Positions 38,401 through 46,647 of a stretch of 64,000 nt of DNA are shown one piece after another. Source of the stretch: Streptomyces albus subsp. albus (GTDB lineage: Bacteria; Actinomycetota; Actinomycetes; Streptomycetales; Streptomycetaceae); assembly GCF_000719865.1 (NCBI RefSeq), contig NZ_JOID01000004.1, positions 190,443-254,442 of the forward strand, written 5' to 3'. The notes beneath the pieces were generated by a model, which worked only from the letters and a program-made list of their open reading frames with translations, searched no databases and was not told where the DNA came from. The position numbers and the translations under genes are program-made. The number at the start of each line of letters is the position of its first letter. Positions within the stretch are counted from its first letter, which is position 1.

Positions 38401-41400
38401 TCCAGCTCCTGAAGGACGACGAGGTGGGCGAGGCGTTCGTCCGCTGCCCCTCCTGCTTCTGGGAGCAGACCGTCCACCCCGCCCTGCTCGGCCAGTGGGA
38501 CGGGCAGAAGTGCCCCGCCTACCGCTGCCGCACCGGACGCCTCGTCGCCGGGACCCGGCCGGAGGGGCTCGGCCGGCACCAGCGCGACCGGGACTACCGC
38601 GAGGACTACTACCGCAGGCTCTACCGCAAGGCCGGCACGTACCAGGTCGTCACCGCCGAGCACACCGGCATGCTCACCCGGCCCGAGCGGGAGCGGGTCG
38701 AGGCGGCGTTCCGCGACGGCAGCGGGTTCAAGGACCCCAACGTGCTCTCCTGCACCCCGACCCTGGAGATGGGCATCGACATCGGCGACCTGTCGGCCGT
38801 CGTGCTCGCCGCGCTGCCCCGCCGGCCCGCCAACTACGCCCAGCAGACCGGTCGCGCGGGCCGGCGCACCGGCAACGCCTTCCTGCTCACCATCCCCGAC
38901 CGCAGCCGCCGCGACCTGTACTACCTGGACCAGCCGCGGGAGATGATCGCCGGGCGGATCGTGCCGCCGGGCAGTCATCTGTCGGCCATCGAGATCCTCC
39001 GCCGCCAGTACGTCGCCCATCTGCTCGACCTCGCCGCGCGGGGCCGCCTGCGGCGCCCCGACGGGCAGCCGCTCGCCGCGATCCCGCGCGAGGCGCCCGC
39101 CCTGTTCGGGCCCTCCGGCTACCTCGCCGACCTCGTGGAGGCGGCGATCGGCGGCGCCGCCGGACTCGTCGAGGCCTTCCTCGGCCTCTTCCCCGCCGGT
39201 ATCACCCCCAAGGCCGCGGACGAGCTGCGCGCCTATGCCGCCGGCGGGCTGCGCGGCGACGTCGAGAGAGCGGCACGGCGGTGGAAGCGGGGCGAGGAGG
39301 AACTGCGGCGCAGGCTCAACCTCATCGACGAGGCCGTCCATGAGCTCCACGAGGACGACGCCGAACAGCGCAGCCGCAAGGCGGAACTCGAAGCGGAGCA
39401 CCGGGCCGTCGGCAAACGCCTGATGAAACGCGGCCTCGTCACCGCCCAGCAGGCCCTCTGCGACCTCGGCCTGCTGCCGAACTACGCGCTCATCGACGCC
39501 GTCACCACCCTCAACGCCACCCTGTACTGGCCCACCGGGCCCGACCCGGAGACCGGCCGGGAACGCTTCAAGTCCACGATGCGCCCCTACGAGCGGCCCC
39601 GCCGCTACGCGCTGTCCGAACTCGCGCCCGGCAACACGTTCTACGTGGGCGGCTACAAGCACCAGGTCACCGGCATCGAGATCGGCAGCTCCACCGAACC
39701 CGACTGGGCCCTGTGGCGCTTCTGCCGCCAGTGCGGCTACGTCCGCACCGAGAACGCCGCCGAGGACCGCGGCCCCTGCCCGCGCTGCCACAGCACCGGC
39801 ATCGCCGATGACGGGTCCTGCCTGCACCAGGTGATCGAACCCACCGTCGTCACCTCCCGCGGCAAGCGCGACGACGCCCGGATCGGCGACGACAAGGACG
39901 AACGCGAGCAGCGCTTCTACACCGTCATCGACGCCGTCGACATCCCCGCGGAGCACATCGAGACCGGGGCGTCCTGGCGGCACGCCCGCGAGACCTTCGG
40001 CGTCGACTACTCCCGCAAGGCCGTCATCCGGAGGATCAACGTCGGCCCGCTCCGCTTCGACGCCCGCCCCGAGGACGAACTGGCCGGAAACAGCGTCCGG
40101 CTGGCGCCGTTCCATGTGTGCACCGCCTGCGGAGCGGCCACCGCCGACGGCAGACCCGTCTTCGACCACGACACCGACGCCCTCGACACCTCCGCCGCAC
40201 GCAACCCGGCCGTCAAGCACCACCAGCCCTGGTGCCCCCTGCGCCGGGGCAGGAAGGGCACGGAAACGCCGAAGCAGGAACCGGTGCTCCTCGCCCACCA
40301 GCTCACCACCGAGGCCCTGCGCATCCTGCTCCCCGCCGCCACCGTGCTCGTCGACGAGAAGGTCCACTCCTTCCGGGCCGCGCTCCGCCTCGGCGTCGAC
40401 CGGCACTTCGGCGGCGACCCGGCCCACCTGGACACCACCCTCGCCTCGATGCCCGACAAGGCCACCGGCGAGAGACGGCACTTCCTCGTCCTCTACGACC
40501 GCCTCCCCGGCGGCACCGGCTACCTCGACCGGCTCACCCGGCCCGACGCCTTCCGCGACACCCTCGCCGAGGCGCGCCGCGTGCTGATCGCGTGCCCCTG
40601 CAAGGACGAGGGGCGCCGCGCCTGCCACCGCTGCCTGCACCGCCACACCGAGGAGCGCCACCAGGACGACGTCTCCCGTCGCGCGGCCCTGGAACTCGTC
40701 AACAGCCTCCTCGGCCCCGTCGACGAGCACGGCCGCCCGGTGAAAGACGACGAGGGCAACGCCGTCGACCACTGGCAGGTCGAGAACGTCCCGACCACCG
40801 CGGCGATCGGCTTGGACCGGCAGGTCGAATCCGACCTGGAGGCCCGCTTCCTCGCCGCCCTCCGCACCTGGAGCACCGGGCAGGACGACGCCTCCCTGGA
40901 GGAAAGCGGCACACACAGCGGCAACCTGCGATTCGCCGGGGCCGCGACCTGGAGGCTGACCGCCCAGCGGGACGAGGAGTTCACCCGCACCGACTTCACC
41001 TTCGAACGGACCGACGGCAGCCCCCAGAAGGTCCACGTCTTTCTCGACGGCCACCGCTACCACGCCACCCGCGAGCACAACCGCATCGCCGACGACTGCC
41101 GGAAGCGGGACGAACTGCGGGCCGGCGGAGCCCTCGTCTTCCAGATCACCTGGGACGACCTCGAACTCTTCGAGACGGGCGAACGCGCCCGGGCCCGGCC
41201 GGTGTGGCCGCCCTACCGGCGCACCGGACAGGAGGCCGCCAAGGACTGGTACGAGCAGCTCGGCGGCAACCGCGCCCACCTCGCCGGGGCCGTCTTCGGC
41301 AATCCCATCGACACCCTCCTCGGCTACCTCCGCGATCCCTCCCGCACCCGGTGGGGGCGGCGGGCCGGCGCCCTGGTCGGCGGACTCCTCAGCGCCCCCG

Positions 41401-42371
41401 AGCCGCTGGCGGAGAACGCCGGCCGCGCGCAGGCGCGGGAGACGCTGCGCGGCGCCCTCCGCTCCCTCGCCGAGGGCGGCAGCCCGGCGGCCGGCCTGGA
41501 ACCGGCCGCCGGGGACGGGGAGATCCTCGTGCTGTCCGCCACCGACGAGCACGGCCTGGCGCTGCTCTACACCGTCCACCCCACCGCGGGGCCGGACGGG
41601 GCCGAGCGAGTCGGCTGGGGCGCCATCGCCGTACTCGACGACCACGACAGCGGCCGGCTCGGCACCCCCGAACACAAGCTGCGCTGGCGGTCCTGGCTCT
41701 ACTGGTCCAACCTCCTCCAGTTCCTCTCCTTCACCGGCGGCGACGGCGTGCAGCTCGCGACCAGCCGGGCCGCCGGCTTCCCCGTGGAGATCCTCCGCGT
41801 CGGCGGCGGCGCGGGCGAACTGGAGAGCCTCAGCGGCCGGCTGCGTCCGGAGCCGGCCGCTGAGGCGGCCGAGGAGGCGGGCCGGCCGGAGCGCCCGGAA
41901 CCCCCGGCGCGGGCTCCGGGCGGCGAACGTCCGGCGAGCCGCCCGGCCGCGTCCGCCCCACGGTCGTCCTCGCTGTCCGCCCCGCCGCCCTCCGCCGCCG
42001 AGCGGGCCCTCCGGGAACAGCTCCGGGACGCGGCCTGGGACGAGGACATCCTGGGGCTCCTCGAAGAGGACGAGCCGGACTCCGACCTGACCCGGCTCGC
42101 CCGGCACCTGGCCGAACGGGGCAAGAAGGCCCCCGTCTTCGGCTACGAACTCGGCGACCGCGGCTGGCCGGCCGACTTCGCCTGGCCCGGCTCCGGCCTG
42201 AAGATCGCCGTCGTCATGGACGCCCCCGGCCACGACGGCGAGGAAGGCCGCAAGCGCGACGCCGCGTACGCCGGTGACGGCTGGACCGTGCACACGGCCG
42301 CCCACTGGCTCGACCACCTCGACACCCTGCTCGACCTGCTCCCCGACACGGAAGGCCCGATCCGCCGATGA
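35484..42371 (+). CDS. Giant DEAD/DEAH helicase with DUF1998 and nuclease-like C-terminus (DruE-/DrmA-DrmB-like)
   Basis: A 2295-aa protein. Helicase lobe 1 has YEHQAAAFERL (Q-like), Walker A TTGTGSGKTESFLYPVL (~101-118) and YVVVDEFHSYDGAQATD (~223-240). Lobe 2 has SCTPTLEMGIDIGDLSAVVL and YAQQTGRAGRRTG (~1115-1130). Zinc-type Cys pairs occur at CRDCG (~503), CPACG (~640) and CRQCGY...CPRC (~1414-1435). DUF1998 spans ~1600-1740 with YDRLPGGTGYLDRL and CPCKDEGRRACHRCLH. Two C-terminal segments look like Vsr/DUF559-type nuclease folds: VHVFLDGHRYHATREHN with DDCRKRDELRAGG (~1850), and IAVVMDAPGHDGEEGRKRD (~2240). Size and layout match DruE of Druantia; DISARM splits helicase and DUF1998 into DrmA and DrmB. 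Confidence 0.85.
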   Translation: MRPTLEAEGLKESLLQYLSTTYALTDEGARKALHRFLGDDNSGMFRGPFLRVRTPFVTADPSWETHLDWRRTDGWTPYEHQAAAFERLSSAGGRTPRPTLVTTGTGSGKTESFLYPVLDHCARERAAGRAGVKAVLLYPMNALATDQAQRINGLLTEHPELHKIRAGLYIGDRAATRYGRVFTARSDMQVTPPDILITNYKMLDLLLQRAADAPLWDEADIRYVVVDEFHSYDGAQATDVAMLLRRLASAVGASEKGRPLGRICPVATSATLASGTDEDGLRQLLDVATQVFGTEFPSDAILGEKRLSVDQFVPRADFDPLVPIPSPDELAALPDPTLGEEEFAALAEAVTGSRDTDPHALGEVLKRHPLTSAVLHALDGQVRSVPEVLDLMWRSGAQSWGRTITLRPEVAAKAFARLVALLSVAHDPASAPEMPRPFVQVEVHQWARSVSRLVRGVLPWPKAEFQWDAAGAAESPEGGAAGTAPVTTATAGQNANLFLPAVYCRDCGRSGWAVFTPESDDLDVEVDTHKIRRASVSQDKMRVRNLIAATDGEAMEGSGAAPMDGAGRAAGRADANALSVTGAGQLRVLDGPRRRLRLPDPVADYDPETGGPRLAGADSAFVLVFLGETATTAAEDDWCPACGTRNAIRFLGTGAAALAAASVTQLFTGGELDERQGETKTLMFNDSVQDAAHRAGFVASRSYTFSLRALFKSHLSEDAPTALNDLIADVVAATTDRSTLAAVVPTDLHDVEGVKRLLSGKGRGGDRRTWELIGERFAFEALMEFGFRSRNGRTLELTRTAAAQVRISDPVAAAAIVRAAHTEPYAKGGRLPVPDALDDARYLGFLRIFLERLRTRGAIGHRWLEGYLREAGTSRYHIWGGRPPGMRAFPKGIAAPVFLLNAPKTRSEFDFATGRLSWYERWAQRALGLPREQAAEFWSRLLPALVTAGLLAVRTPEDSGLRIYGLKPGAVDVQLLKDDEVGEAFVRCPSCFWEQTVHPALLGQWDGQKCPAYRCRTGRLVAGTRPEGLGRHQRDRDYREDYYRRLYRKAGTYQVVTAEHTGMLTRPERERVEAAFRDGSGFKDPNVLSCTPTLEMGIDIGDLSAVVLAALPRRPANYAQQTGRAGRRTGNAFLLTIPDRSRRDLYYLDQPREMIAGRIVPPGSHLSAIEILRRQYVAHLLDLAARGRLRRPDGQPLAAIPREAPALFGPSGYLADLVEAAIGGAAGLVEAFLGLFPAGITPKAADELRAYAAGGLRGDVERAARRWKRGEEELRRRLNLIDEAVHELHEDDAEQRSRKAELEAEHRAVGKRLMKRGLVTAQQALCDLGLLPNYALIDAVTTLNATLYWPTGPDPETGRERFKSTMRPYERPRRYALSELAPGNTFYVGGYKHQVTGIEIGSSTEPDWALWRFCRQCGYVRTENAAEDRGPCPRCHSTGIADDGSCLHQVIEPTVVTSRGKRDDARIGDDKDEREQRFYTVIDAVDIPAEHIETGASWRHARETFGVDYSRKAVIRRINVGPLRFDARPEDELAGNSVRLAPFHVCTACGAATADGRPVFDHDTDALDTSAARNPAVKHHQPWCPLRRGRKGTETPKQEPVLLAHQLTTEALRILLPAATVLVDEKVHSFRAALRLGVDRHFGGDPAHLDTTLASMPDKATGERRHFLVLYDRLPGGTGYLDRLTRPDAFRDTLAEARRVLIACPCKDEGRRACHRCLHRHTEERHQDDVSRRAALELVNSLLGPVDEHGRPVKDDEGNAVDHWQVENVPTTAAIGLDRQVESDLEARFLAALRTWSTGQDDASLEESGTHSGNLRFAGAATWRLTAQRDEEFTRTDFTFERTDGSPQKVHVFLDGHRYHATREHNRIADDCRKRDELRAGGALVFQITWDDLELFETGERARARPVWPPYRRTGQEAAKDWYEQLGGNRAHLAGAVFGNPIDTLLGYLRDPSRTRWGRRAGALVGGLLSAPEPLAENAGRAQARETLRGALRSLAEGGSPAAGLEPAAGDGEILVLSATDEHGLALLYTVHPTAGPDGAERVGWGAIAVLDDHDSGRLGTPEHKLRWRSWLYWSNLLQFLSFTGGDGVQLATSRAAGFPVEILRVGGGAGELESLSGRLRPEPAAEAAEEAGRPERPEPPARAPGGERPASRPAASAPRSSSLSAPPPSAAERALREQLRDAAWDEDILGLLEEDEPDSDLTRLARHLAERGKKAPVFGYELGDRGWPADFAWPGSGLKIAVVMDAPGHDGEEGRKRDAAYAGDGWTVHTAAHWLDHLDTLLDLLPDTEGPIRR

Positions 42372-44800
42372 CCGCACGGCTCAGCCTGTACGAGAAGGCC
42401 GAACAGGAGCTGTACAAGCTCGACCGCTCGGTCAAGGGCAAGTTCTACGACTTCTGCCACCGCTTCCGGCAGAACCCCGACCACCCCGGCCTCGACCTCA
42501 AGCCGCTCAAGGGCGACAGCCGCGTGTACCGGGCCAAGATCGACCAGTCCTACCGGGCGCTCCTCGCCAGGATCGGTGTCGACGGCGACGGCCGCCAGAA
42601 GTGGCTCGTCGTCGCCGTACGGCACCGCAGGCACGTCTACGAGGAACTGTCCGTCGCGATCAACCGCGTCACCGGGGAGATCGAGTTCGTCGACCTGTCC
42701 GTGGTCGGCCAGAGCGTTCTCCAGCGGGCGGGAATGACGCTCACCCCGGCCGAGCAGCCCGAGGCCGCGGCGGAGCCCGAAACCCCGGCGGAGCCGGAGA
42801 CGCCGGCCCCCGCACCGGACACGACGCGACCGGCGGCGGCAACGCCCGCGGCGGAGCGGACGGAGCGGACCGAGCGGACCAAGCAGGCAGAGCGGACAGA
42901 GCAGGAGACCGTGCAGGCCGGGCAGGCGGAGCGGGCCGAGCCGCTCCTGGCCGGTCTCCGCGCGGACGACCTCCGCGAACTCGGCGTCGCCGAGCAGCTC
43001 ATCGACCTCGCCCTCGCGGTCACCGAGAGCGGTGAACTCGACGCCCTCGTCTCCGGAGCCCCCCTCCTCACCAAGGACATCCTGTACGGCCTCGCCGCCG
43101 GGCTGCCCATCGACGAGGTCCGCAAGGAGATCACCGCCCCGGTCGAGGTGGAACTCGACGAGTCCGAGCGGCACGACCTGGACGCGGCACTCGCCCGCAC
43201 CACCGTCACCACCATCGACGACGCCCTCAAGGACGTCCTCGAAGAGGGCGACTTCCGGGCCTGGAAGGTCTTCCTCCACCCGGCCCAGGCCAAGCTCGTG
43301 GGCCGCCGCTACAGCGGGCCCTTCCGCGTGTCCGGCGGACCCGGCACGGGCAAGACCATCGTCGCCCTGCACCGCGTCAAGCACCTCGCCGCACAACTCT
43401 CGTCCGGCCACGACAAGCCGATCCTGCTCACCACCTTCACCAAGAACCTCACCACCGACCTGCGCGCCCGCCTCGCCTCCCTGCTGGAACCGGAGCAGTT
43501 CGCCCGCGTCGACATCACGCACATCGACCAGCTCGCCACCCGCGTCCTCAACGAGAACAGCCCGTCCGGCGGCGGAAAACAGCGCGTCTACGACAGCGTC
43601 GCCCTGAACATCCTCCGCCAGGTCCTGGCCGAACTCGACGAGCGGCGCTGGGACGCCGAATTCCTCTACGAGGAATGGGAGCAGGTGATCCTCGGCCAGT
43701 CGCTCGGTACCCGCAGGGCCTACTTCGACGCCCGCCGCGCGGGCCGCGGCCGCTCCCTCACCCGCCCCGACCGCGCCCGGATCTGGAAGATCCTGGAGCA
43801 GTTCACCACCCGCCTGGACAAGGACAACCGCGAAACCTGGGCCCAGGCCGCCGAACGCGCGGCCCGCTTCGAGATGGAGCGCGCCGCCAGGATCGAGGCG
43901 CGCCAGGAGTACAAGGAGGACGTCGGCGGGAAGGACCTCATCCACCGCGACAACAGCTCCGGCATGTACTACCTCGGACACCGCTTCCGGCACGTCGTCG
44001 TCGACGAGTCACAGGACCTCCGCCCCGCCCACTGGAAGATGCTCCGCGCCATGGTGGCCCCTGGCGAGGACGACATGTTCATCGCCGGCGACACCCACCA
44101 GCGCATCTACGACCAGCACGTCACCCTGGGCACCGTCGGCGTGCACATCCGGGGCCGCGCGGCCCGCCTCACCCTCAGCTACCGCACCACCCGCGAGATC
44201 CTGAACCGCGCCATGGAAGTGGTGAACCCGAAGAGCGCCCAGATCACCTTCGACGACCTCGACGACGGCACCGACGACCTCAACGGCTACCGCTCGGTTC
44301 TCCGTGGCCCGGCCCCGGAATTCGTCCCGTGCGATTCCTGGGACGACGAACTCGCCCGGCTCGCCACCGCCCTCCGGACCTGGCGCGAGGAACTCGCCAC
44401 CGGTGGAACCGACGGCCGGCCGCGCGACCCGCGGGGCAACATCGCCGTCTGCGTCGCCGACCGCGAAGCCGTCAACCAGGTCATGTACCACCTGGTGACC
44501 GAGGCCGGCCTCACGGTCGCCGAACTCACCAAGGAGGGCGTCAAGGGCGACGGCGACATCCACGTGGGCACCATGCACCGCTTCAAGGGCCTCGAATACC
44601 AGAAGCTCGCCATCGTCGGTGCCCGGGACGGCGTCATCCCCCGCGCCTCCCTGATGCGGCGGTACCGCGACACGGACCCCCACCGCCTGGCCCGGGAGGA
44701 AACCAAGGCCCGCTCCCTGCTCTTCGTGGCGGCCACCCGCGCGCGCGACACCCTGCGCATCAGCTGGCACGGCAAACCGAGCCCGTATCTGCCGGTTTAG
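42368..44800 (+). CDS. RelE-like domain fused to a UvrD-type helicase
   Basis: An 810-aa protein. Residues ~1-105 (LSLYEKAEQELYKLDRSVKG, DSRVYRAKIDQSYRALLARI, VAVRHRRHVYEE) have the ParE/RelE toxin fold signature. A Glu/Ala/Thr-rich repetitive linker (~125-195) follows. The SF1A helicase has Walker A RVSGGPGTGKTIVALHRVKH (~318-337), Walker B VVVDESQDLRPAHWKML (~543-560), YRTTREI, the MHRFKGLEYQKLAIVG motif (~735) and FVAATRARDTLRISW at the end. ATG 42368 overlaps the preceding stop (ATGA), so it is the fourth coupled gene. It occupies the place of drmC in class 1 DISARM. The RelE-like part may bind nucleic acid or RNA rather than act as a free toxin. Confidence 0.85.
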   Translation: MTARLSLYEKAEQELYKLDRSVKGKFYDFCHRFRQNPDHPGLDLKPLKGDSRVYRAKIDQSYRALLARIGVDGDGRQKWLVVAVRHRRHVYEELSVAINRVTGEIEFVDLSVVGQSVLQRAGMTLTPAEQPEAAAEPETPAEPETPAPAPDTTRPAAATPAAERTERTERTKQAERTEQETVQAGQAERAEPLLAGLRADDLRELGVAEQLIDLALAVTESGELDALVSGAPLLTKDILYGLAAGLPIDEVRKEITAPVEVELDESERHDLDAALARTTVTTIDDALKDVLEEGDFRAWKVFLHPAQAKLVGRRYSGPFRVSGGPGTGKTIVALHRVKHLAAQLSSGHDKPILLTTFTKNLTTDLRARLASLLEPEQFARVDITHIDQLATRVLNENSPSGGGKQRVYDSVALNILRQVLAELDERRWDAEFLYEEWEQVILGQSLGTRRAYFDARRAGRGRSLTRPDRARIWKILEQFTTRLDKDNRETWAQAAERAARFEMERAARIEARQEYKEDVGGKDLIHRDNSSGMYYLGHRFRHVVVDESQDLRPAHWKMLRAMVAPGEDDMFIAGDTHQRIYDQHVTLGTVGVHIRGRAARLTLSYRTTREILNRAMEVVNPKSAQITFDDLDDGTDDLNGYRSVLRGPAPEFVPCDSWDDELARLATALRTWREELATGGTDGRPRDPRGNIAVCVADREAVNQVMYHLVTEAGLTVAELTKEGVKGDGDIHVGTMHRFKGLEYQKLAIVGARDGVIPRASLMRRYRDTDPHRLAREETKARSLLFVAATRARDTLRISWHGKPSPYLPV

Positions 44801-45188
44801 ACGCGCGCGTTGCCGATCGAGCGGCGGAGGATACGTGCGCCCTCGTCCAGATGCGCTCCCCCGGCCTGTAGTGCGCCGCGCCCCTCCATATGAACGGAGA
44901 GCTACTGGCTGGTGCGGCCCGGGCAGAAGCCGGATGTGCTCGGACGGTGATCTCAATGAAGGCCGGGGGCCGCTGTGGGGGCACCCACAGCACTTCTGCG
45001 GAGACTTCGTCCTGAGCATCCTCACGGGACAGGCGGAAACGGAGTGGTTTCCCGAACTTCCCGCCGATGAGCACCGGTTCGACTCCAACGACGAACATCC
45101 TGGGGTAACCCGGGTAGCCCCGGCCCGCATGCCGGCCCCCCGGTTCCCCGGTGCGTGACACCGGGGAACCGGGGCTCTGGCGTCGGGG
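44801..45188. other. Intergenic region after the defence operon
   Basis: A 388-bp gap. Short open frames exist on both strands (for example 44835-45158) but have no recognised family, RBS or consistent codon pattern. The only clear element is the hairpin at 45138-45174. Confidence 0.5.
45138..45174. terminator. Very strong hairpin between convergent units
   Basis: CCCCGGTTCCCCGGTG (45138-45153) and CACCGGGGAACCGGGG (45159-45174) form a perfect 16-bp stem with a 5-nt loop. It lies just after the stop of the minus-strand antitoxin gene (45189) and also downstream of the plus-strand helicase operon. Confidence 0.9.
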
Positions 45189-45383
45189 CTACCGCTCCTT
45201 CGGCTCGTCGCCTCCGTAGGAGCGGCGGGCCGCGTCGGCGGCCTTGTCGGTCTGGGCGTCGTACTTGTCGCCCGTCCGCTCATCGATCATGCGCTCGGAC
45301 CTCTCGACGCCCTTGTCGGCCTGGTCCGGGTGGCCCTTCGCAGCCTGCTTGGCCTTCTTCGCCATGTCGCCCAACTTCCCCAT
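45189..45383 (-). CDS. MT0933/Rv0909-type antitoxin family protein
   Basis: A 64-aa highly charged protein, GKLGDMAKKAKQAAKGHPDQ, then DERTGDKYDAQTDKAADAA, matching the small MT0933 antitoxin family of actinobacteria. No partner toxin gene is adjacent; solitary copies are common and may instead act in stress. ATG 45383 after an AGGTGTCCC leader with no strong RBS. Confidence 0.8.
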   Translation of the reverse strand: MGKLGDMAKKAKQAAKGHPDQADKGVERSERMIDERTGDKYDAQTDKAADAARRSYGGDEPKER

Positions 45384-45500
45384 GGGACACCTCCCGGGGT
45401 CTCGCGTACGTCGTGCCAAGCCCTCGGGTACCCGCCGCAGCCCGCACCTCACCTCCGCGTTTCGGCAGGGGGAGGCAGGCGGCACAAGTCCCCGGACGGG

Positions 45501-45538
45501 GAGAGCCCCGCCGGTCCGCAAGGGACGGCGGGGCTCTC
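45501..45538. terminator. Hairpin after the right-hand DUF397 gene
   Basis: GAGAGCCCCGCCG (45501-45513) and CGGCGGGGCTCTC (45526-45538) form a perfect 13-bp stem, 18 bp beyond the DUF397 stop on the minus strand. Confidence 0.85.
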
Positions 45539-45556
45539 GTGTACGCGGCGTGATCG

Positions 45557-45772
45557 TCAGGCGCCCCGCTGCGACGAGGCCATCCCGACGAACCCCGTCC
45601 ATGCCTCACGCGATACGCGGATGACCGGCCCGGCCACGTCCTTGGAGTCCCGGACGTGCATAACTCCCGCACCGGCGGCGACCTCGACGCACTGGCCACC
45701 CTCGGTTCCGCTGTAGCTGCTCTTGAACCAGGTGAGGTCGGATGCGGTGGCCGAGCACTCAGCGTTGTTCAT
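45557..45772 (-). CDS. DUF397 domain protein (right-hand pair)
   Basis: A 71-aa protein with DLTWFKSSYSGTEGGQCVEV and MHVRDSKDVAGPVIRVSREA, the DUF397 signature. ATG 45772 overlaps the XRE stop (ATGA). It forms the mirror-image counterpart of the pair at 23743-24776 across the island. Confidence 0.92.
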   Translation of the reverse strand: MNNAECSATASDLTWFKSSYSGTEGGQCVEVAAGAGVMHVRDSKDVAGPVIRVSREAWTGFVGMASSQRGA

Positions 45773-46647
45773 AGCGATCCCAGCAACCCTTCGATGAGTT
45801 CCAGCGACTCTCGGGGAGTGAGAGCCTGGGATCGGATAATCCCATAGCGGGCGGCGGCGAGGACCGTCTGTTCCGGGTCGGTCTCCAGCGTGCTGGTGGC
45901 GTGGGCCTCGGAGTACACGAACTTCTTGCCGTCCTTTCGCGTGGCCACGGTGAAGGGCCCGTTCACCCCCGCGTTGTCCTCGCAGTCGAGCGGCATGACC
46001 TGGATCTCGACGTTGCGCTGCTGACCGATCAGCAGAAGGTGTTCCAGCTGTCCCCGGAGCACCTCCTTGCCGCCGTAGCGGTGCCGCAGCACGGCCTCGT
46101 CCATGACGAAGCTCAGGAGTGGCGCCGGCCGGCGGTCGAAGATGGCCTGCCGGGCCAGCCGCGCGGTCACCCGCTGATCGATGGTCTCCTGGTCCAGAGT
46201 CGGGCGCCGCATGGCGAGCAGCGCCCTCATGTACTCCTCGGTCTGGAGAAGCCCGTTGACGACGTGCGTGTCGTACATGAGCAGTTCGACGCACTTCTTC
46301 TCCAGCGCCGCCATCCCCTGGAAGAACACCGGGAACTGCGCCCGCTCCATCTGTTCCTTCCACACGGACAGGAGCCCGCCCGCCTCCAGCACCTCGTCCG
46401 CCCGGTCGATCGTCCGGGGCGACGGAATCCTCCGGCCCTGCTCGAAGGACGCCACGGTGGAGGCCGTGTACCCCAACTGCTGTCCGAACTCGGCGCGTTC
46501 CATGCCGCTCCGCAGCCGCAGCATCTTCATGCTCCGCCCGAACGCGTTGATCACGCCCTGGCCGGACCTGTCCGCCGGCCGCGCGGCCGTGCCCTCGTCG
46601 TTGTCCCCGTCGTCTCCGAAACTCACCGACGCTTCATCGACCGCCAT
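45769..46647 (-). CDS. XRE-family regulator with DUF5753 domain (right-hand pair)
   Basis: A 292-aa protein. A short acidic start (DEASVSFGDDGDNDEG) is followed by the HTH (MKMLRLRSGMERAEFGQQLG, STVASFEQGRRIPS) and a DUF5753 domain (FVMDEAVLRHRYGG, IQVMPLDCEDNAGVNGPFTV). ATG 46647 is preceded by GGGAGGCGGGG. It differs clearly from the left-hand XRE protein, so it is not a recent duplicate. Confidence 0.88.
   Translation of the reverse strand: MAVDEASVSFGDDGDNDEGTAARPADRSGQGVINAFGRSMKMLRLRSGMERAEFGQQLGYTASTVASFEQGRRIPSPRTIDRADEVLEAGGLLSVWKEQMERAQFPVFFQGMAALEKKCVELLMYDTHVVNGLLQTEEYMRALLAMRRPTLDQETIDQRVTARLARQAIFDRRPAPLLSFVMDEAVLRHRYGGKEVLRGQLEHLLLIGQQRNVEIQVMPLDCEDNAGVNGPFTVATRKDGKKFVYSEAHATSTLETDPEQTVLAAARYGIIRSQALTPRESLELIEGLLGSL

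Noticed and set aside
36324..42377. A ~2000-residue open frame antisense to the DUF1998 helicase gene
   Set aside because: In DNA of this GC content the antisense frame stays open by codon bias. Its translation is Gly/Ala/Arg/Val-rich with no motif, while the plus strand carries clear helicase motifs.
25003..44800. Classification as BREX/Pgl
   Set aside because: A kinase and a PglX-like methyltransferase are present, but there is no PglZ phosphatase or BrxC/PglY ATPase, and SNF2 and DUF1998 helicases are not BREX components.
44835..45158. Small plus-strand frame of ~107 codons after the UvrD gene
   Set aside because: No RBS, no family, and it ends inside the terminator hairpin; the opposite strand is equally open. 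It might be a gene fragment, but the evidence is too thin.
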